In this document: positions 36,750 to 49,814 of the stretch, in pieces | Layout of the letters: each line of letters begins with the position of its first letter | Numbering within the stretch: the first letter of the stretch is position 1 | NCBI GenBank assembly: GCA_002794775.1 | Contig: NBAY01000003.1 | Coordinates: 1,922,001 to 1,986,000, forward strand | Direction of reading: 5' to 3' | Origin: Porodaedalea pini | Lineage: Eukaryota; Basidiomycota; Agaricomycetes; Hymenochaetales; Hymenochaetaceae | Length of the DNA: 64,000 nucleotides | Made by a program: the position numbers and the translations under genes | The notes under the pieces: generated by a model | Seen by the model: the letters and a program-made list of their open reading frames with translations, nothing else | Database searches by the model: none | What the model was told of the DNA's origin: nothing

Positions 36750-37517
36750 TTAAGCTTTCTTTGGACCCTCCAGTTTCTTCCCAATTTCGTTGCCTGCATG
36801 TCGAGTCAGAACAAGAAGAGAAAGCAGCATGTAATTATGACTGACCGCGTAGCTTGACTTTGAGTGCACGCTCAAGCTTACCGAGGATCTGCGGATTCGG
36901 AACGGCCTTCCCACTCTCGTAGTCCTGGATGACGGACGGCTTCTCGTTGACCTTCTGCGCCAGGTCCTTTTGCGACATCTTCTGCTCTCCGCGCGCTGTT
37001 GCAATTGCCTGAGGGCAGCGAAGGAAAAAGTGTATTAGAAAGGTGAAGAAGAGACACGTCATCGACTTGACGTGCCGATGGTCACAAAACGCACCTTTCC
37101 GACTGTCGGAAGCACTTTTGGAGGTGGCGCAACCTCGTTTTCACGGTCGAGCTTTGCAATCCGCTGGTGGTCAGGACCTGGAGGACATATGAGCCAAAGA
37201 CTGATTTGATAGTCTGTCAGCACGTACCGACGTGAGCCTTATTCAGGCCATTTGTGATCTTCTTGTCCGTTGCAATGACCGCACCGGAGCGCCTCGCCTA
37301 GTCCAATCTATATCAGTATAACCGTCCAGAAGCTTTCGCCACAGCCAAAATTGTGCGCACCGCTGCGAGACAAACGAAGGAATCAGTAAAATGACCCTAT
37401 ATACTTCGCCATGCAACGAGTTTGCTTACCGTTCAAGTCTGATGGCTTCTTCACCGCCGAAGGGCGGACGGCCTTGCTGCCGATGACAAGCTTGCTGTCC
37501 CAGTCGACGTTGCTCAT
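36750..37517 (-). CDS. MBF1: multiprotein-bridging factor 1
   Basis: Transcriptional co-activator that links bZIP activators with TBP and also limits ribosomal frameshifting in yeast. Short exons read in order: MSNVDWDSKLVIGSKAVRPS, then ARRSGAVIATDKKITNGLNK (MBF1 N-terminal domain), PDHQRIAKLDRENEVAPPP, and the Cro/C1-type helix-turn-helix ARGEQKMSQKDLAQKVNEKP followed by YESGKAVPNPQILGKLERAL. The C-terminus, after one more intron, is NEIGKKLEGPKKA. Length and domain order match fungal MBF1 (about 150 residues). The ATG at 37517 is the only sensible start. Confidence 0.95.
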
Positions 37518-37753
37518 TTTGCTCTTTAAGTGAGTTTCAAAGGTGTTTCTAGAGTGGTTGTAGGGGCTGGCAGCAGAATGATCTAAGACGTTCTAAGAGA
37601 GGACTGAGTCGAATTGCGCCGACACGCGTTTACTTATAAAGGATCAAGCACGTGATCCGCATTTACTTTGCCCCCGCACCCGAAGTCTACGGCACAGCAC
37701 ACCCGAGTCACCATGTCAAAGTACACAGCTTGCGTTCAACTTCACTACCGGAC

Positions 37754-40466
37754 TCATGGACGGCCTACATCTTTCAGTCTTCCGTCTGCAACCGGTGTTA
37801 TGACTAGTAGATCCTCGTCCTCTGTTTCCTCCGTTGGTTGCTGCCGCTTCCCCGCCCTCACGCGCTCCCCGTCGAAGCAGTCGGTGCTTCCCATGTGCTC
37901 CCGACCAGTGATGGTTACTGGCGCACGATAATGCGCAGGAGAGTGCACAATCGCACGTACGTGATTGAGGGCTTCGTGCCATCGCTCGCGCGCCCGCTGG
38001 GACGTCTCTCTGCTGAGGCGTTCCGTCATCTCCTTGGTGCTTCGCAGTATCCGCTCCGTATCTGCATGTAAATACTCTAACTTCGGCCTTGCTGCCTTCT
38101 CCGACACTTCCAAAGGGCGATTCATCTTGTTAATGTATTTGGATCCTAACGGAATGAATCACAAGTCAGAAACGGGATCAGCTAGTCTGCAAAGGTGTCA
38201 CGCACCTAGAAGGTATTTCCGCACGATTGTGCTCATCATCTGTCCCTGCTCGTCGTCGATGAGCATCTTTTGGTTCATAAGACAATCGAATCCATCATGG
38301 CCCTCTGCCATATACTCGCGAGTTACGACGACATACTTCCGTCCACCACGTTCGCGCGCAATTTCCTCGTACTCCATGAGTAGATTGGGTGTCGAGTCTC
38401 CGCTCTTGTGTTTATCGATACGTTTCTGTACTTGTAGTGCGATGTTCAGGACGCGTTTTCCGGGAGGTTTTCGCGAGTCCCACGTCACGCGGAAGCCAGA
38501 AATGACAGGAAAACGACTATAAATGGTCAAATATAGAGAAGAGGTGGAATAATATGAAGTTCAGTACCCCTCTTGTGCTGGCCACGTAGTAAGTCCTGCT
38601 TCAAATGCCTCCCAGATCGTTTGACCGTCGAGTTCAAGTACAAGAATGCTGTCCTCGAATGGAAGGATCTCCATGATATCACCAAGTGTGATATTTCCTA
38701 TGCGATACAGAAACGTACATCAGTATCAGGCCACCTGTCCACCTCAGTTGCTCACCAGGGCCATAGACTGTATCTCCCCGAAGAGCACCTGCACACAAGA
38801 ACACGCCATCTGCACTTTCGATACCCATTTTGCAAAGCGCATCGTCATACGCATGATGAATTACGTCCGCGAACCAGTCCCCAGACGCAGACTTATTATT
38901 TAGAGAATTAAAAAGTCCGGCCAGAGAGCACTCATTTTGAGATTTACGCACCTCATCAGTACGTATAAGCTCTGAGCGAAGATCGAGCGGCTCGGCGGCC
39001 TTGCAGACTGGTCTTTTCATTGTGTCGGAAACCGAATATAAAATCTTCGACAGAATGTCTTTAAGGCGTTGAGAAGACGAAGACCCAGGCTGCGTTTCAT
39101 GCCGTTTTCCTGTGCAGCAGTTAATTAAAACATGTACTATGCCTTTCACATAAGACATAACTTGCCACTCATGTTTTTTATGATTTTCCGTCTTACACTT
39201 CCTGCGGGTGCGTCCTCCAACTCCAGCACAATTTCGCTGAGCTCGCGGAAGTCTGTCCCGCTCTTCGCAATAAGTACATCGCCTTCATCCTGCTCAGCGC
39301 CAAGCACCTCCTGGTTCACATCGTAACCTTCCCACGAGGTAACACCTCGCGATGCATAGTAGAGATGATCGTGTCCACCAAGGACAAGATCTACACCGTG
39401 GGTCGAAGCGAAGCCAGCAGACTGGTGGCTGGGTGAGAGTGCATTGATGCCTTTTGCAAGCCGAATATCCTGGGATCATGATTGCTCGTTAGTCCTAGAC
39501 ATTCATTGGCTTTGGCGAAGGACAAACGTTTGGTATGCTAGGTAGAATAGTGGTGTTAGCTTTGAGGCGAAACGGCAGCTTCGCACTGCGCACCGAGCAT
39601 GAGTGAGCGCGATGATCAGATCACAGCGGTATTCGCCCTTCGGGTCTCTCAAGCGTTTAGATAGTTCTAAAGCAACCTCGACCATGTCTCTATACTTGAA
39701 ATTCGAAGGCCACGCCGGGACAGTCGTAATCCATTCACTGATTTTTTATCATCGGCATACACAGGCTTAGACACCAACAAGTAACACTCACCTTTCTACG
39801 AGTCCGATGAACCCTATGCGGGTCCCGCATCGTTCGATGATGTAGAACTCATACAGGACGTCAGGGGTTTTGGAGGTCGCTTCGTCGACGATATTGCTCA
39901 GAAGCCATGGCTTCATGCAACATCATTCCTTAGACGGAGACAGAAACATAATGAGATGCGGAAACTCACAAACTTTGTGTCATTCAGGAGCTTCGTAAGA
40001 TGAGGATAGCCTGTCGAGCAGCACATTCATATAGATGTTTGTGGATGGATGCAGAACAGACGAACCAAAGTCGAAGTCATGGTTTCCTCAGAACGAGACT
40101 TCCAGTAAACGCACTGTTTAGATCAGAAACAGGGATATCTACATACCTGTTACTGCAACATCTGGAGCAAGTTCGTTGATGACAGGCACCTGCGGAAGCA
40201 AATCAACTCAGGACCTTTATGTCTACTATATTGCTTACCATATGGCTGCCCCGCGTCACCGAACTCTCCACCGACGGCGCAAAGAGGTCCCCGGAAAACA
40301 ACACGAGACCGTCGCGCGCGCCATCGGTACGCGTCGGCCAAGCCTCGCGCAGCGCGTCAAGCATGCACGCGAATTGGGTTACATCGATCGTCGCGCCTCC
40401 GGCGAGCTTTTGCGGGTTGACGCGATAGACGTCGTTGAAGTGCAGGATCGGAAGAGTCGTAGGCAT
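37754..40466 (-). CDS. 5'-nucleotidase/UshA-family metallophosphatase
   Basis: A two-domain metal-dependent phosphoesterase of the 5'-nucleotidase family; the fungal substrate is unknown. The metallophosphatase motifs appear in order: LHFNDVYRV, LFSGDLFAPS (GD), VTGNHDFDFG (GNHD), IIALTHAR and VLGGHDHLYY (GHDH). The C-terminal substrate-binding domain has DWFADVIHHAYDDALCKMG, ITLGDIMEILPFEDSILVLE and GLTTWPAQEG, followed by FPVISGFRVTWDSRKPPGKR and MAEGHDGFDCL. No signal peptide is seen, so a cytosolic or vacuole-independent location is likely, unlike the periplasmic bacterial enzymes. A charged tail (EVSEKAARPKLEYLHADTER) extends past the domain. Many short introns; junctions between 38900 and 40100 are approximate. 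Start at ATG 40466. Confidence 0.88.
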
Positions 40467-40905
40467 TTTGAGAGCTCTTCAAAGTGAGAGCTCAAACTGC
40501 GCGATTGAAAATGGTCGGATCAAGAGTACAAGGCGAATAATATTAATGCGGTGCATACACCCTGATGACTACATACGTATGATATTATGAAGCGCATGCT
40601 CAGGCTTCTCTGTCCAAGAATAGAACCTCGAGTTGGATTTCTAAGTACACCTTGAGCAGTAGACGATTTGATGCAAATGTCTACCAGCACAGTTAGATTC
40701 CTGTTTCGTCAATTTCGACTGTCGATGAAATTTAGACACATATGCTTATTTCAAAAAGATTCATTAACGAAAATGCTGGTATGATGGGAAGAAGATGCAG
40801 AGCAACCAGAATAGCAATATTATCTGCTAAAGAGCAAATTGAGCTAACCAACCATGCGTACGCTGACCTCAGCATCTCGCTGAGAAAAGTGCTATACCGC
40901 AGTAT

Positions 40906-42529
40906 TCAATCCCCAAAATCATCATCGTAGTCTTGATATCCATAGTAGCGCTGCCCTCTGCGTGGACCTTGGTAGTCTATAATGAAGTTAATCGTGGTTA
41001 GCACTGGCTAAGGGCTAGACAACTTCAGCTTACAGCTGCTCGTGTCACGCTTTGGACTCAAACCAGCCGCGCCTGCCAGATTCAGGTAACCTTCACTTGT
41101 GCTTGCGCCTCCTGCACTCGCAGCGCCTGTTCCAGTCCACGGAGCACGGCAATACACGCAATCCGGATTAATACGCTTTTTCTTCGCCCCTATGCAACAA
41201 AATATGAATGTCAGTCCTACGCAGTTATGATTTGTTTCTGGAGATGACATACACTGTTGAAAGCACTCCTTGTGCAGAGCGTTTCCGCACGTCAAGCACC
41301 ATGTGAGTGAGCTCTCCTGCGCGTCGTGCATACCCTCGTAGCAAACTGGACAATCATCACCCGCGCCAGGCATGCGCCGAGGTTGATCGACATTCGCGCT
41401 GGATGATGCCTTTCCTGTGGCTCGGTTGTAAGCGTTGCGGATTTTCTCATTTGCCATCGCATTCGGAGCAGGAGGCGCTTTACGGAAGAGTTCCTCGAGC
41501 TCGCTGGTCAGGAGTGCTCTACGAGAATGTCAAACCCGTCAGGAATCAATCATAGCTTTAATTGGAATATCACCCACTTTTGGTACCAATGGGTTGAACA
41601 CTGAGACACTTGAAATACTGGAGCCATTCAGCTTCAATGACCTGGACATATCGTCTGTATACGCATACCTTTCAAAAAAATGAATAGCTTGGAAACACAG
41701 TCAGTCAAAGGCGCCATATAGCATAAGGAATAGCATACAATATGTTTGCAGTGGTTCCCTTTCGTCGCATCAGGGCCTGTAGAAGCTTTGAGGACAACCG
41801 ACGGGTAAAACTGCTAAGAACCTCACAGGTGCACGACGGTCTCTTGTCAATAGCCACGGTATATACCTAGGCAAGTTCAATTAGTTATTATTAATCATCA
41901 TAACGGTGTATGACCGGACTCACGTTCCCCGTAGAGCCCAGCACACTGAATTCTTCTTTGAGCTCATCTCCATTGCGCCGACGGTCAATCATGAAAAACC
42001 TGACGAAGTGTTCAGGCACTGTTCTCGACGGAGAAATACATGGAACACACCTTTGTGAGATGACTCGCTCGACGCGGTCGATTATATTCTTCGGACACTT
42101 CTTCTTGAATATCGCGCCCCGCTTCTCCGGCGCCGGCGCCGACGGCGCGTCCAGGTCCTTCGTCTTCTTTACTCTCTTCGTCTTTAGTTTCTCACCATCC
42201 ACATCATCACCGGATGTAACCTTCCTGCGTTTCTTTCCACTAGAAGTAGTGGGCGCATCAAGGGCTTTCAAAAGCGCGGAAGTCGAAGCAGTGGTTTTGC
42301 CAGATGCTGCGCTTGGAAAACCCAGCTGAGAATCGGCATACAGATTATGAACGGTGCTACTTGAATACGATTGCATGTAAGACGTCGAGTAGTCTTCGGA
42401 TGCAAATTTCTGTTTCGTCTTGTACGACATAAGGAGGTATCGCCGGTGTCTGTGGCCCGCAAGTGTGTTATTGTTCGAGGTTGTGTTGGACGGTGACGCG
42501 GCGGTTGTGTAACGATACTCACGTGACAT
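40906..42529 (-). CDS. SWIM zinc finger plus RING protein, possible E3 ubiquitin ligase
   Basis: Combines a SWIM finger with a RING finger, like ZSWIM2-type E3 ligases. After a basic, disordered N-terminus (GKKRRKVTSGDD, LKTKRVKKTKDLDAP), a conserved helix-strand block (PEHFVRFFMIDRRRNGDELK) leads to the SWIM motif, read across introns as PSCTC-PDATKGNHCKHI (C-x-C...C-x-H). The RING reads CPVCYEGMHDAQESSLTWCL, then CGNALHKECFQQ and INPDCVYCRAPW (C3HC4 pattern). The C-terminus is DYQGPRRGQRYYGYQDYDDD, ending FGD. The ATG at 42529 is followed at once by a good donor (gtgagtatc), so the leader may be spliced and translation may start at ATG 42430 (MSYKTKQKFASED). Ubiquitin ligase activity is inferred from the domains. 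Confidence 0.8.
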
Positions 42530-44374
42530 TCAAAAGAAAGAAATGAAGACAACAAAGAATTCACGTTTGACCTACTTGAACACTGAGGAAAATGGATAGT
42601 GTACTTGTACAAGTAGACTAGGTATTTGTACTGTAGAAATTAAGCAAAGAATGATAAGAAAAAAAAGGATGGAATGAAGAACCGGCTCCCATCAAATCAG
42701 AACTCAGCTGATCGGCCGTCTCGCAGCAATGATCGAGTTCGTTATTCCAACAAATTTAAAGTGAGTATTACTATTAGGCGGCTGAGAGTCCACATAGACT
42801 CAGGTAATCGGGTATGTTACCAAAATGGCAGATTGAAGGGAAGCTACAATCCAAAAGTGACAGTTGCAACTTTTTTCTTTCAAGTTGCCCTGTATACTAA
42901 TACCTTATCTAGAGTACCCAAATGTAGTACCCACTCTGTCATCTTTCACTGAAGGCCGACCCAGCCTGCTCAACTCTGCTAAAGTTAAAACTAGCCATTT
43001 TTTTTTGCCAAGATGGTGAGCATTAATGGGACCAAGCTTGTACAATAACATGAAAAATTAAGACTTCATGTAGCAGCTCATGCACCCCCATACCGGCTCA
43101 CAGCGCTGACAGCAGTAGCTGATTACACAAAGCACATAGATAGTCGGCCGCCCAGTCAAACTAGCCAAGAGTGTCCGAGTCGAAGTCCATAGTCAAGTAA
43201 CCTCAAGAACAAAACCCCGACCCATGCCACCAAGTCATCAATGACACCGTCCATCTTGGACCTTCTCGAAAATCAAGATGTCCGTCCCGATGTCGACTTT
43301 TGCCGAATGCCCAATGTCAGCGTGTTAGCATAGGACGGAGCGCTGACTCCAAGCTTACAACAGTGACACCCTCTTCAGGTACGCTTCAAATGCAAGAGGT
43401 ACTTCTCGGACAGAAAGCGGCACGTGTATCTACCTAGGTGGCAGCAAACCAGATAACCAGCATAGAGCTACCAGAAGATGTCGCTAGCAGTTGTTGACGT
43501 CGATTACGCCGCTAGATGCCGACGGTGGGTGTTGACTGTTTGTAAGCTGGTAGGGTGTCGATATGGAGCGTTGTTCGAGAGCCTGTGCCACCTCAGGTGT
43601 CGACGGCGGGTGCTGTCAAAGTCCCCACTGTTAGATATAGGAGGACTTGCCATGGCTGAGGGGTCGACAAAGGAAAGCTGACAGGCGACATGGCAGAAGG
43701 TAGTGAAGATGGAGAAGGCAGCCTGAGGCTGGGGGGGGGGGGGGCACCTCGTAAGTCATATACCTCTCCATAGCAGTGGGCTGACAAGTCCCGGCATCTC
43801 GCGAATGACGATTCGTCGGAGACCTCGACAAGGAGTAGATTCCAACCTCCCAATTAAAGTCTAGGCGGCGTTATGTCCTTATACAGAACTTTTCAGTCTG
43901 GAGACTAAGAAAAATACGCTTCGGCTGAGGTCATCTAGCTTCTTGAGGAGATGAAGGTCAGATTCGCGTTGAAGTTGTGCTTGAATGTTTGGCGGCCTGT
44001 TGAGATTTCCCTATTGGGTTGACTGGTAAGAAGTAGACAATCTGTTTTCTTAAACAATTTATAGCCCAACGTATGACAACAGGGCTTCGCTGCTGGACCT
44101 GAGGAAATGCAGGGAGTTGAGTGGCATCGCCAAAGAGCGACGTGCCAGCAGTGACAGAACCGTGACTAATTGCTCAACGCCTTCCACACGTGATCGCGTC
44201 ACACTTCTTGTTCAGAACGTTGTCCATCTAAATTTATAGCAAACCAACAGTTGAACACAACGATACAAAGAATTAATACACGAGAACAAATATGCACAAG
44301 CAACAAGCAAGTCTTTTAAGTGAAGAATAGGAATACGATCTGGATCTGGATCCTGGCCTATCGAAATGATCCAA
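42530..44374. other. gene-free region with a 14-G run
   Basis: About 1.8 kb with no family-like frame. It contains an uninterrupted run of 14 G at 43731-43744, and several related GC-rich phrases around 43495-43620 that look like a diverged local duplication. I see nothing else. Confidence 0.45.
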
Positions 44375-45216
44375 TCATAGGCACCAGGCTTGGAAAGGGA
44401 CATCCAACGGCGCGAAGTCCTCAAGACGTGGCATCTGCAAACCGAAAAATGGAAGACATGGTAATGATTGCTGGAAAGGATATATGATTTTCGTATCGAA
44501 AGCGCTTCTCGATGGAATGCTCTGCCCGAGTTTCGGATCAGGGAACAGCTCAGGGATCATCTCGTGCAGGAAGGCGTCCGTCGATTGTGGTCCGGAAATA
44601 CTCTGCAGGCCAAAAGCTGAAGGGTTGGGCCCAAGTGAGGTAGTCGAAAGAGGTGTAGAGGGAGCAGGCGAGGAGGCAGCGCTGCTTGAGTCGCAAAACG
44701 AGGGCGTTGAGGAGGGAGCTCTGAAGCTACCCCTGACAAAGGTGAGATCATCAAGCTCAAGCTTAGCGCCGCGTCTATTCTTCGACATGGGCCTCTCGTA
44801 GGGCTTGTGCACCTTGCGGAAGTAGCCATGATGTGCTTTTTCATGCCTGATGAGCGCAGACGCATCTCCATATGCTCTGCAGCATCCATCAATGTGGCAT
44901 TCGTGAGGCCTCTGATTCAGACTAAAGTAAATTAGTCGATGCGCATCGACAATACTAAAAGTAGACTAACTGCTTCGAGATGTAATGAGTCTTCAAGTTA
45001 CTCTTCTGGAGCGAGCTGTGGTCGCATTCAGGATACGCACAGTAGTATCGCCTGAGAAGTCCGGATTGTAAGTTCAACCAAAATGAAGAGAACAAAGACT
45101 GTGGCTTACGTAGCGTCAGTGTCGTGGGTCAGAGCGTGTCGATTGAGATCGGACCTGCGACCGAAACTCTTTCCGCATTCGGCGCACACAAAGGGAGACG
45201 AGGCAGCGCGAGGCAT
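44375..45216 (-). CDS. C2H2 zinc-finger protein, copy 2
   Basis: Paralogue of the C2H2 gene at 12342-13211, 244 residues. Same three-exon plan and splice phases: 45216-45110 ([20 protein letters not shown]), 45051-44971 ([20 protein letters not shown]) and 44921-44375 ([20 protein letters not shown]). The linker [16 protein letters not shown] and the Ser/Pro-rich tail follow. The tail keeps the acidic-hydrophobic patch ([14 protein letters not shown]) and the C-terminal motif [13 protein letters not shown], so these short motifs are the best-preserved parts of the tail between copies and may bind a partner. The upstream neighbour is the intact OYE copy 2, in the same order and spacing as copy 1 and its OYE pseudogene. 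Regulation of OYE genes by this protein is only a hypothesis. Confidence 0.85.
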
Positions 45217-45808
45217 GATAGCAGTTCAAGAAGCTGAAAGGCGCAAGAGGGCGGGATTCGAGTCGGGAGAAGGGGCGAGATGTTCGATGCAGGCTGTGGG
45301 CGGGCACTGGGATGCCCCAGCAGCCCTCCATAGTGGCCATATTTATACGAGAACTGGCGGACGAGCGAGCTGGAGTCTTGATTGCTTTCGTTCGGGGAGA
45401 GAAAGGGAGATTTAACGCGTCTCATTGGTTGGGCCTAGTGGTTAGCTGCACAAAGGGAGCGATTGCCTCTCGACGTGTCTCTTCGCGGTAGGTGGTTCCC
45501 ACGTTCTCGTGTAGACTTCTTCGCCCATCTCCTACTTATCTCCTCCTTACTCTCGACGCGATGTGCAATTATTGCTTCTGCGTCCACCAAATACTTTCCC
45601 GCTCCTAATTTCACTTGGACTCTTGAACTGTTTCTCTTGCTGTCGTCGCACGCGGAAAATCGCCTCGAAAAGCTTTGAAACGAAGAACTGGGAGCACAAC
45701 AGCTAAATACGCCAAACATCATCAATTCATCCACACGTCGGATACATACGTCCAACCGTAATGACGATATCTAATCCATTATGTTACGCTCGTTGAAGGT
45801 CTATGAAA
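45217..45808. promoter_or_regulatory. upstream region of C2H2 copy 2
   Basis: 592 bp between the C2H2 start and the OYE copy 2 stop, against 588 bp at the first locus. Shares the 79-bp block, an ATTGG motif near 45424 and cctagtggttagctgc near 45434 with 13212-13799. Confidence 0.6.
45335..45413 (-). promoter_or_regulatory. 79-bp block identical to 13328-13406
   Basis: Same sequence, orientation and distance to its C2H2 start codon (about 120 bp) as the block at copy 1. It includes the TATA-like tatttata. Flanks on both sides differ between loci. Confidence 0.75.
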
Positions 45809-47324
<1,516 letters not shown>

Positions 47325-47375
47325 GTTCAGCGAAAGCGTTATCCGTATGTCGTTCTTCTTTGAGATCGAGCGTTC

Positions 47376-47382
47376 TTATAAA
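47376..47382 (-). promoter_or_regulatory. probable TATA box of OYE copy 2
   Basis: The minus strand reads TTTATAA about 52 bp before the OYE start codon, a normal TATA position for a short leader. Assigned by position only. Confidence 0.45.
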
Positions 47383-47408
47383 GTTCTTAGAGACCCTTAC
47401 TTACTGCT

Positions 47409-47455
47409 TCGCAGATAGCACATATGGATTACACATTCGTATGTGCTATCTGCGA
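47409..47455. promoter_or_regulatory. perfect 16-bp inverted repeat upstream of OYE copy 2
   Basis: Arms tcgcagatagcacata (47409-47424) and its exact reverse complement (47440-47455) flank a 15-nt spacer. It lies about 27 bp upstream of the probable TATA box and about 48 bp outside the proposed LINE 5' end. It may be a dimeric regulator site, a terminator-like hairpin or a tiny foldback insertion. Confidence 0.6.
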
Positions 47456-47491
47456 CAGGTACGGTAATTGATTGGTCAACGTCTATTCTTC

Positions 47492-47502
47492 CTCTTGATC
47501 AC
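47492..47502 (+). repeat. candidate target-site duplication, left of LINE
   Basis: ctcttgatcac also occurs at 60095-60105, just past the LINE 3' region. An 11-bp match at both ends fits target-primed insertion. Confidence 0.5.
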
Positions 47503-47576
47503 TTTTCGTTTTCTACCATCATCATCGATCGTGGGAAAATAGTGAAACCAGCCTCATTTCTCATCTCTTACTCGCT

Positions 47577-49808
47577 ATGGACAACAAGATGTTGACCAGA
47601 GCAAAAGCGTCTCTTCACAAGACAAAGTCTACTCGTTCCCTTGTTAATCCCAAGGACCCCACCAAGTGTGAGGAGTGTAAACAGGATCTCCCCTATCACA
47701 GTCGCCAGTGTGTTAGCGGGACCGCCAAGTTATGTGTCACTTGTGGTCGCGACAAGACCTACAACCACGACGACAGAGTATGCGCTACAGTACAAGCGAA
47801 TCGTGACAAGTGGTCTCCCGATATCGAGGCGGATGCACACGCCGCCAAATTACGCAAACAAGGGGACCTTCCCCCGACGCCTGACATCGAATCGCAGAAC
47901 ACTCTTAAACGTTCGAATTCAGAAGAAGAACACAGGTCCATCCCACCTCCCGCTCGACTTGACGACGACGCGATGGAAGACGATTTGTACATCCCCGACG
48001 AGCATACCAGCCAGGCCCCCCAGGTCGACAACGTTATGGAAGATATCGATGAAATGATTGATCCGGCCATCGCCGAGAAAGTTAACCTATCCTTCGCAGA
48101 TCTTACCAAGGAAACCATTCACACGATCAATACGCTCATTTCCCAGCCAACGTGGTCATCTGACAAACCCTGGTTCGACGACCCAGTTCGCGCCGGGTCC
48201 ATCCTCGCTAACGTCGGATCCAATTTGGTATCCTGGATTAATAAGTCAAACTCACTGGACGACGAAACCAGCCTTTCCAATTCAGCCAACGAAAGTTTGG
48301 AAGCCTTCCATTCTACTTTTCGTATTCATTCTCCCTCTTTTAAACATGTGTTTGAAAATATTTACACTAACAGTCAAACTATCCGCGACCAGGAAATCAC
48401 GGATACTATGCACGCCATGTCCCGGTCTATTCATCATCTTTCCGCGGTTGTTTCCACTATCTCTGACAAAACCAATTCAATTGAAAAACAGCTTTCTGAC
48501 TTCCCGGCTCGTTCAGCCCCGCGTTCGGTCCCTACTGATACCAATATTAACAAACAGAAAATCTTACCCGACCCAATCGGCGTCCGTTTCGTACATGACC
48601 CTAAATTCCCTCCCCCAGGCCCGATTGTTAAACAATGAGTTCAGACCCCGAAAAACGGAAAGACAGAATATGCAGCCGCCATTGCCAAAACCCGCATTCC
48701 GGGCTCAGGCTATCGCATGACTTCGGAAGGCACCATCATCGCACCTGATGGCTACGCCCATTCGGCACACAACGCCCCCCAAGGTTCTCAAACCAACGTC
48801 TACTACCCGCCTGTTGAATCCGTTGGAACGGACCGGGACAGATTTACAACCGTTACTTATGCCAAAGCGGTTCAGAAGAAACCCAAGCCCACTCCTACTA
48901 AAGTGGTCCGTGTTACTGAACAGAACCCTGATGGGGAAGTTTCCACGATCCCTATCAACCGGTCTAACGGATCGGTCAACACCCGCGTTCGAAATGTTCG
49001 GCGCATTTTCTTCTCTCTTCCTGGTGATCTAGCCGTCCGTCCATCCACCTTGTCTGTTAAAAACAGCGTTCACGCTGGCCTTAAGGGCAATCCCCTTTTT
49101 AAACATCTCGTTATACTCAACGTGGAATACACCACTAACAGCAATCTTTTAATCGCTTTCACTAACATTCGTTCCGACTTCGACGCCCAGCACAGCTCAC
49201 TCGTTGCCCAGCTCAATCGCATTATTAACATCAGCGGTGCTAAGGCCTTCACGCCTTCTCCGCAATTCAAAATGGTCATCCCGGGTGTCCCGGTCTTTGA
49301 CAAGGACACCAAACTAATTTATTCAGAAAAGGACCTCATCGACGAGTTATCCGCCCTCCCGCAGTTCGAGGGCTACGAATTCATGTTTCCCCCTCGATTC
49401 ATGTCCTCGATCGAATGCTTAAACCAACGCGACTTTTGCAATGTATCGGTCGTCCTCAAGGATGATTCGCGACTTTGTTTCGACCACTTCTTCCTCCACA
49501 ACAACCATTCCGTCCCAATATTTGGAGTTATCCGTCGCCTTGAAGAAATGAGGGCCTGACCAACCATAAACCAGTGCGACAATTGTCATCGCCTGGGCCA
49601 CCCAGCTTCAAAATGCCGTTCAGTCGCGCGCTGCGCTATCTGCTCCGAACTGCATTGTACCGCAGTACATGTCGCCAAATGTGCACCATGTACCGCGACC
49701 AACAACCTACAATGCGAACACTTCGCTCTGTGCATTAACTGCCAGGGCAATCACAGCGCTAGATCATCGGAGTGCCCAGCTCGCCGTAACTATCGATCCC
49801 CATTTTAA
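47577..49808 (+). pseudogene. LINE ORF1 (nucleic-acid-binding protein) with two in-frame TGA codons
   Basis: One reading frame runs from ATG 47577 to TAA 49806-49808, broken only by TGA at 48636-48638 and at 49557-49559. The N-terminal part has a Cys/His cluster (KCEECKQDLPYHSRQC and CVTCGRDKTYNHDDRVC). The middle part (VRNVRRIFFSLPGDLAVRPS, then HLVILNVEYTTNSNLLIAFT) is the RNA-binding-like region found in many LINE ORF1 proteins. Past the second TGA the same frame gives three knuckles, CDNCHRLGHPASKC (C-x2-C-x4-H-x4-C), CAICSELHC... and CINCQGNHSARSSEC, which normally end such proteins. Both TGAs could come from CGA by C-to-T change. The protein is therefore probably inactive in this copy unless the stops are read through. 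The region 48639-48716 shows normal coding in the same frame. Confidence 0.8.
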
Positions 49809-49814
49809 AATTTT

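Noticed and set aside
43731..43744. 14-G run as a functional G-quadruplex
   Set aside because: A single uninterrupted run with no gene nearby; length may itself be an assembly approximation.
48058..48720. 220-codon second frame in the LINE ORF1 region
   Set aside because: Low-complexity Ser/Pro/Arg shadow; the 47577 frame carries the Cys/His clusters and continues past the TGA.
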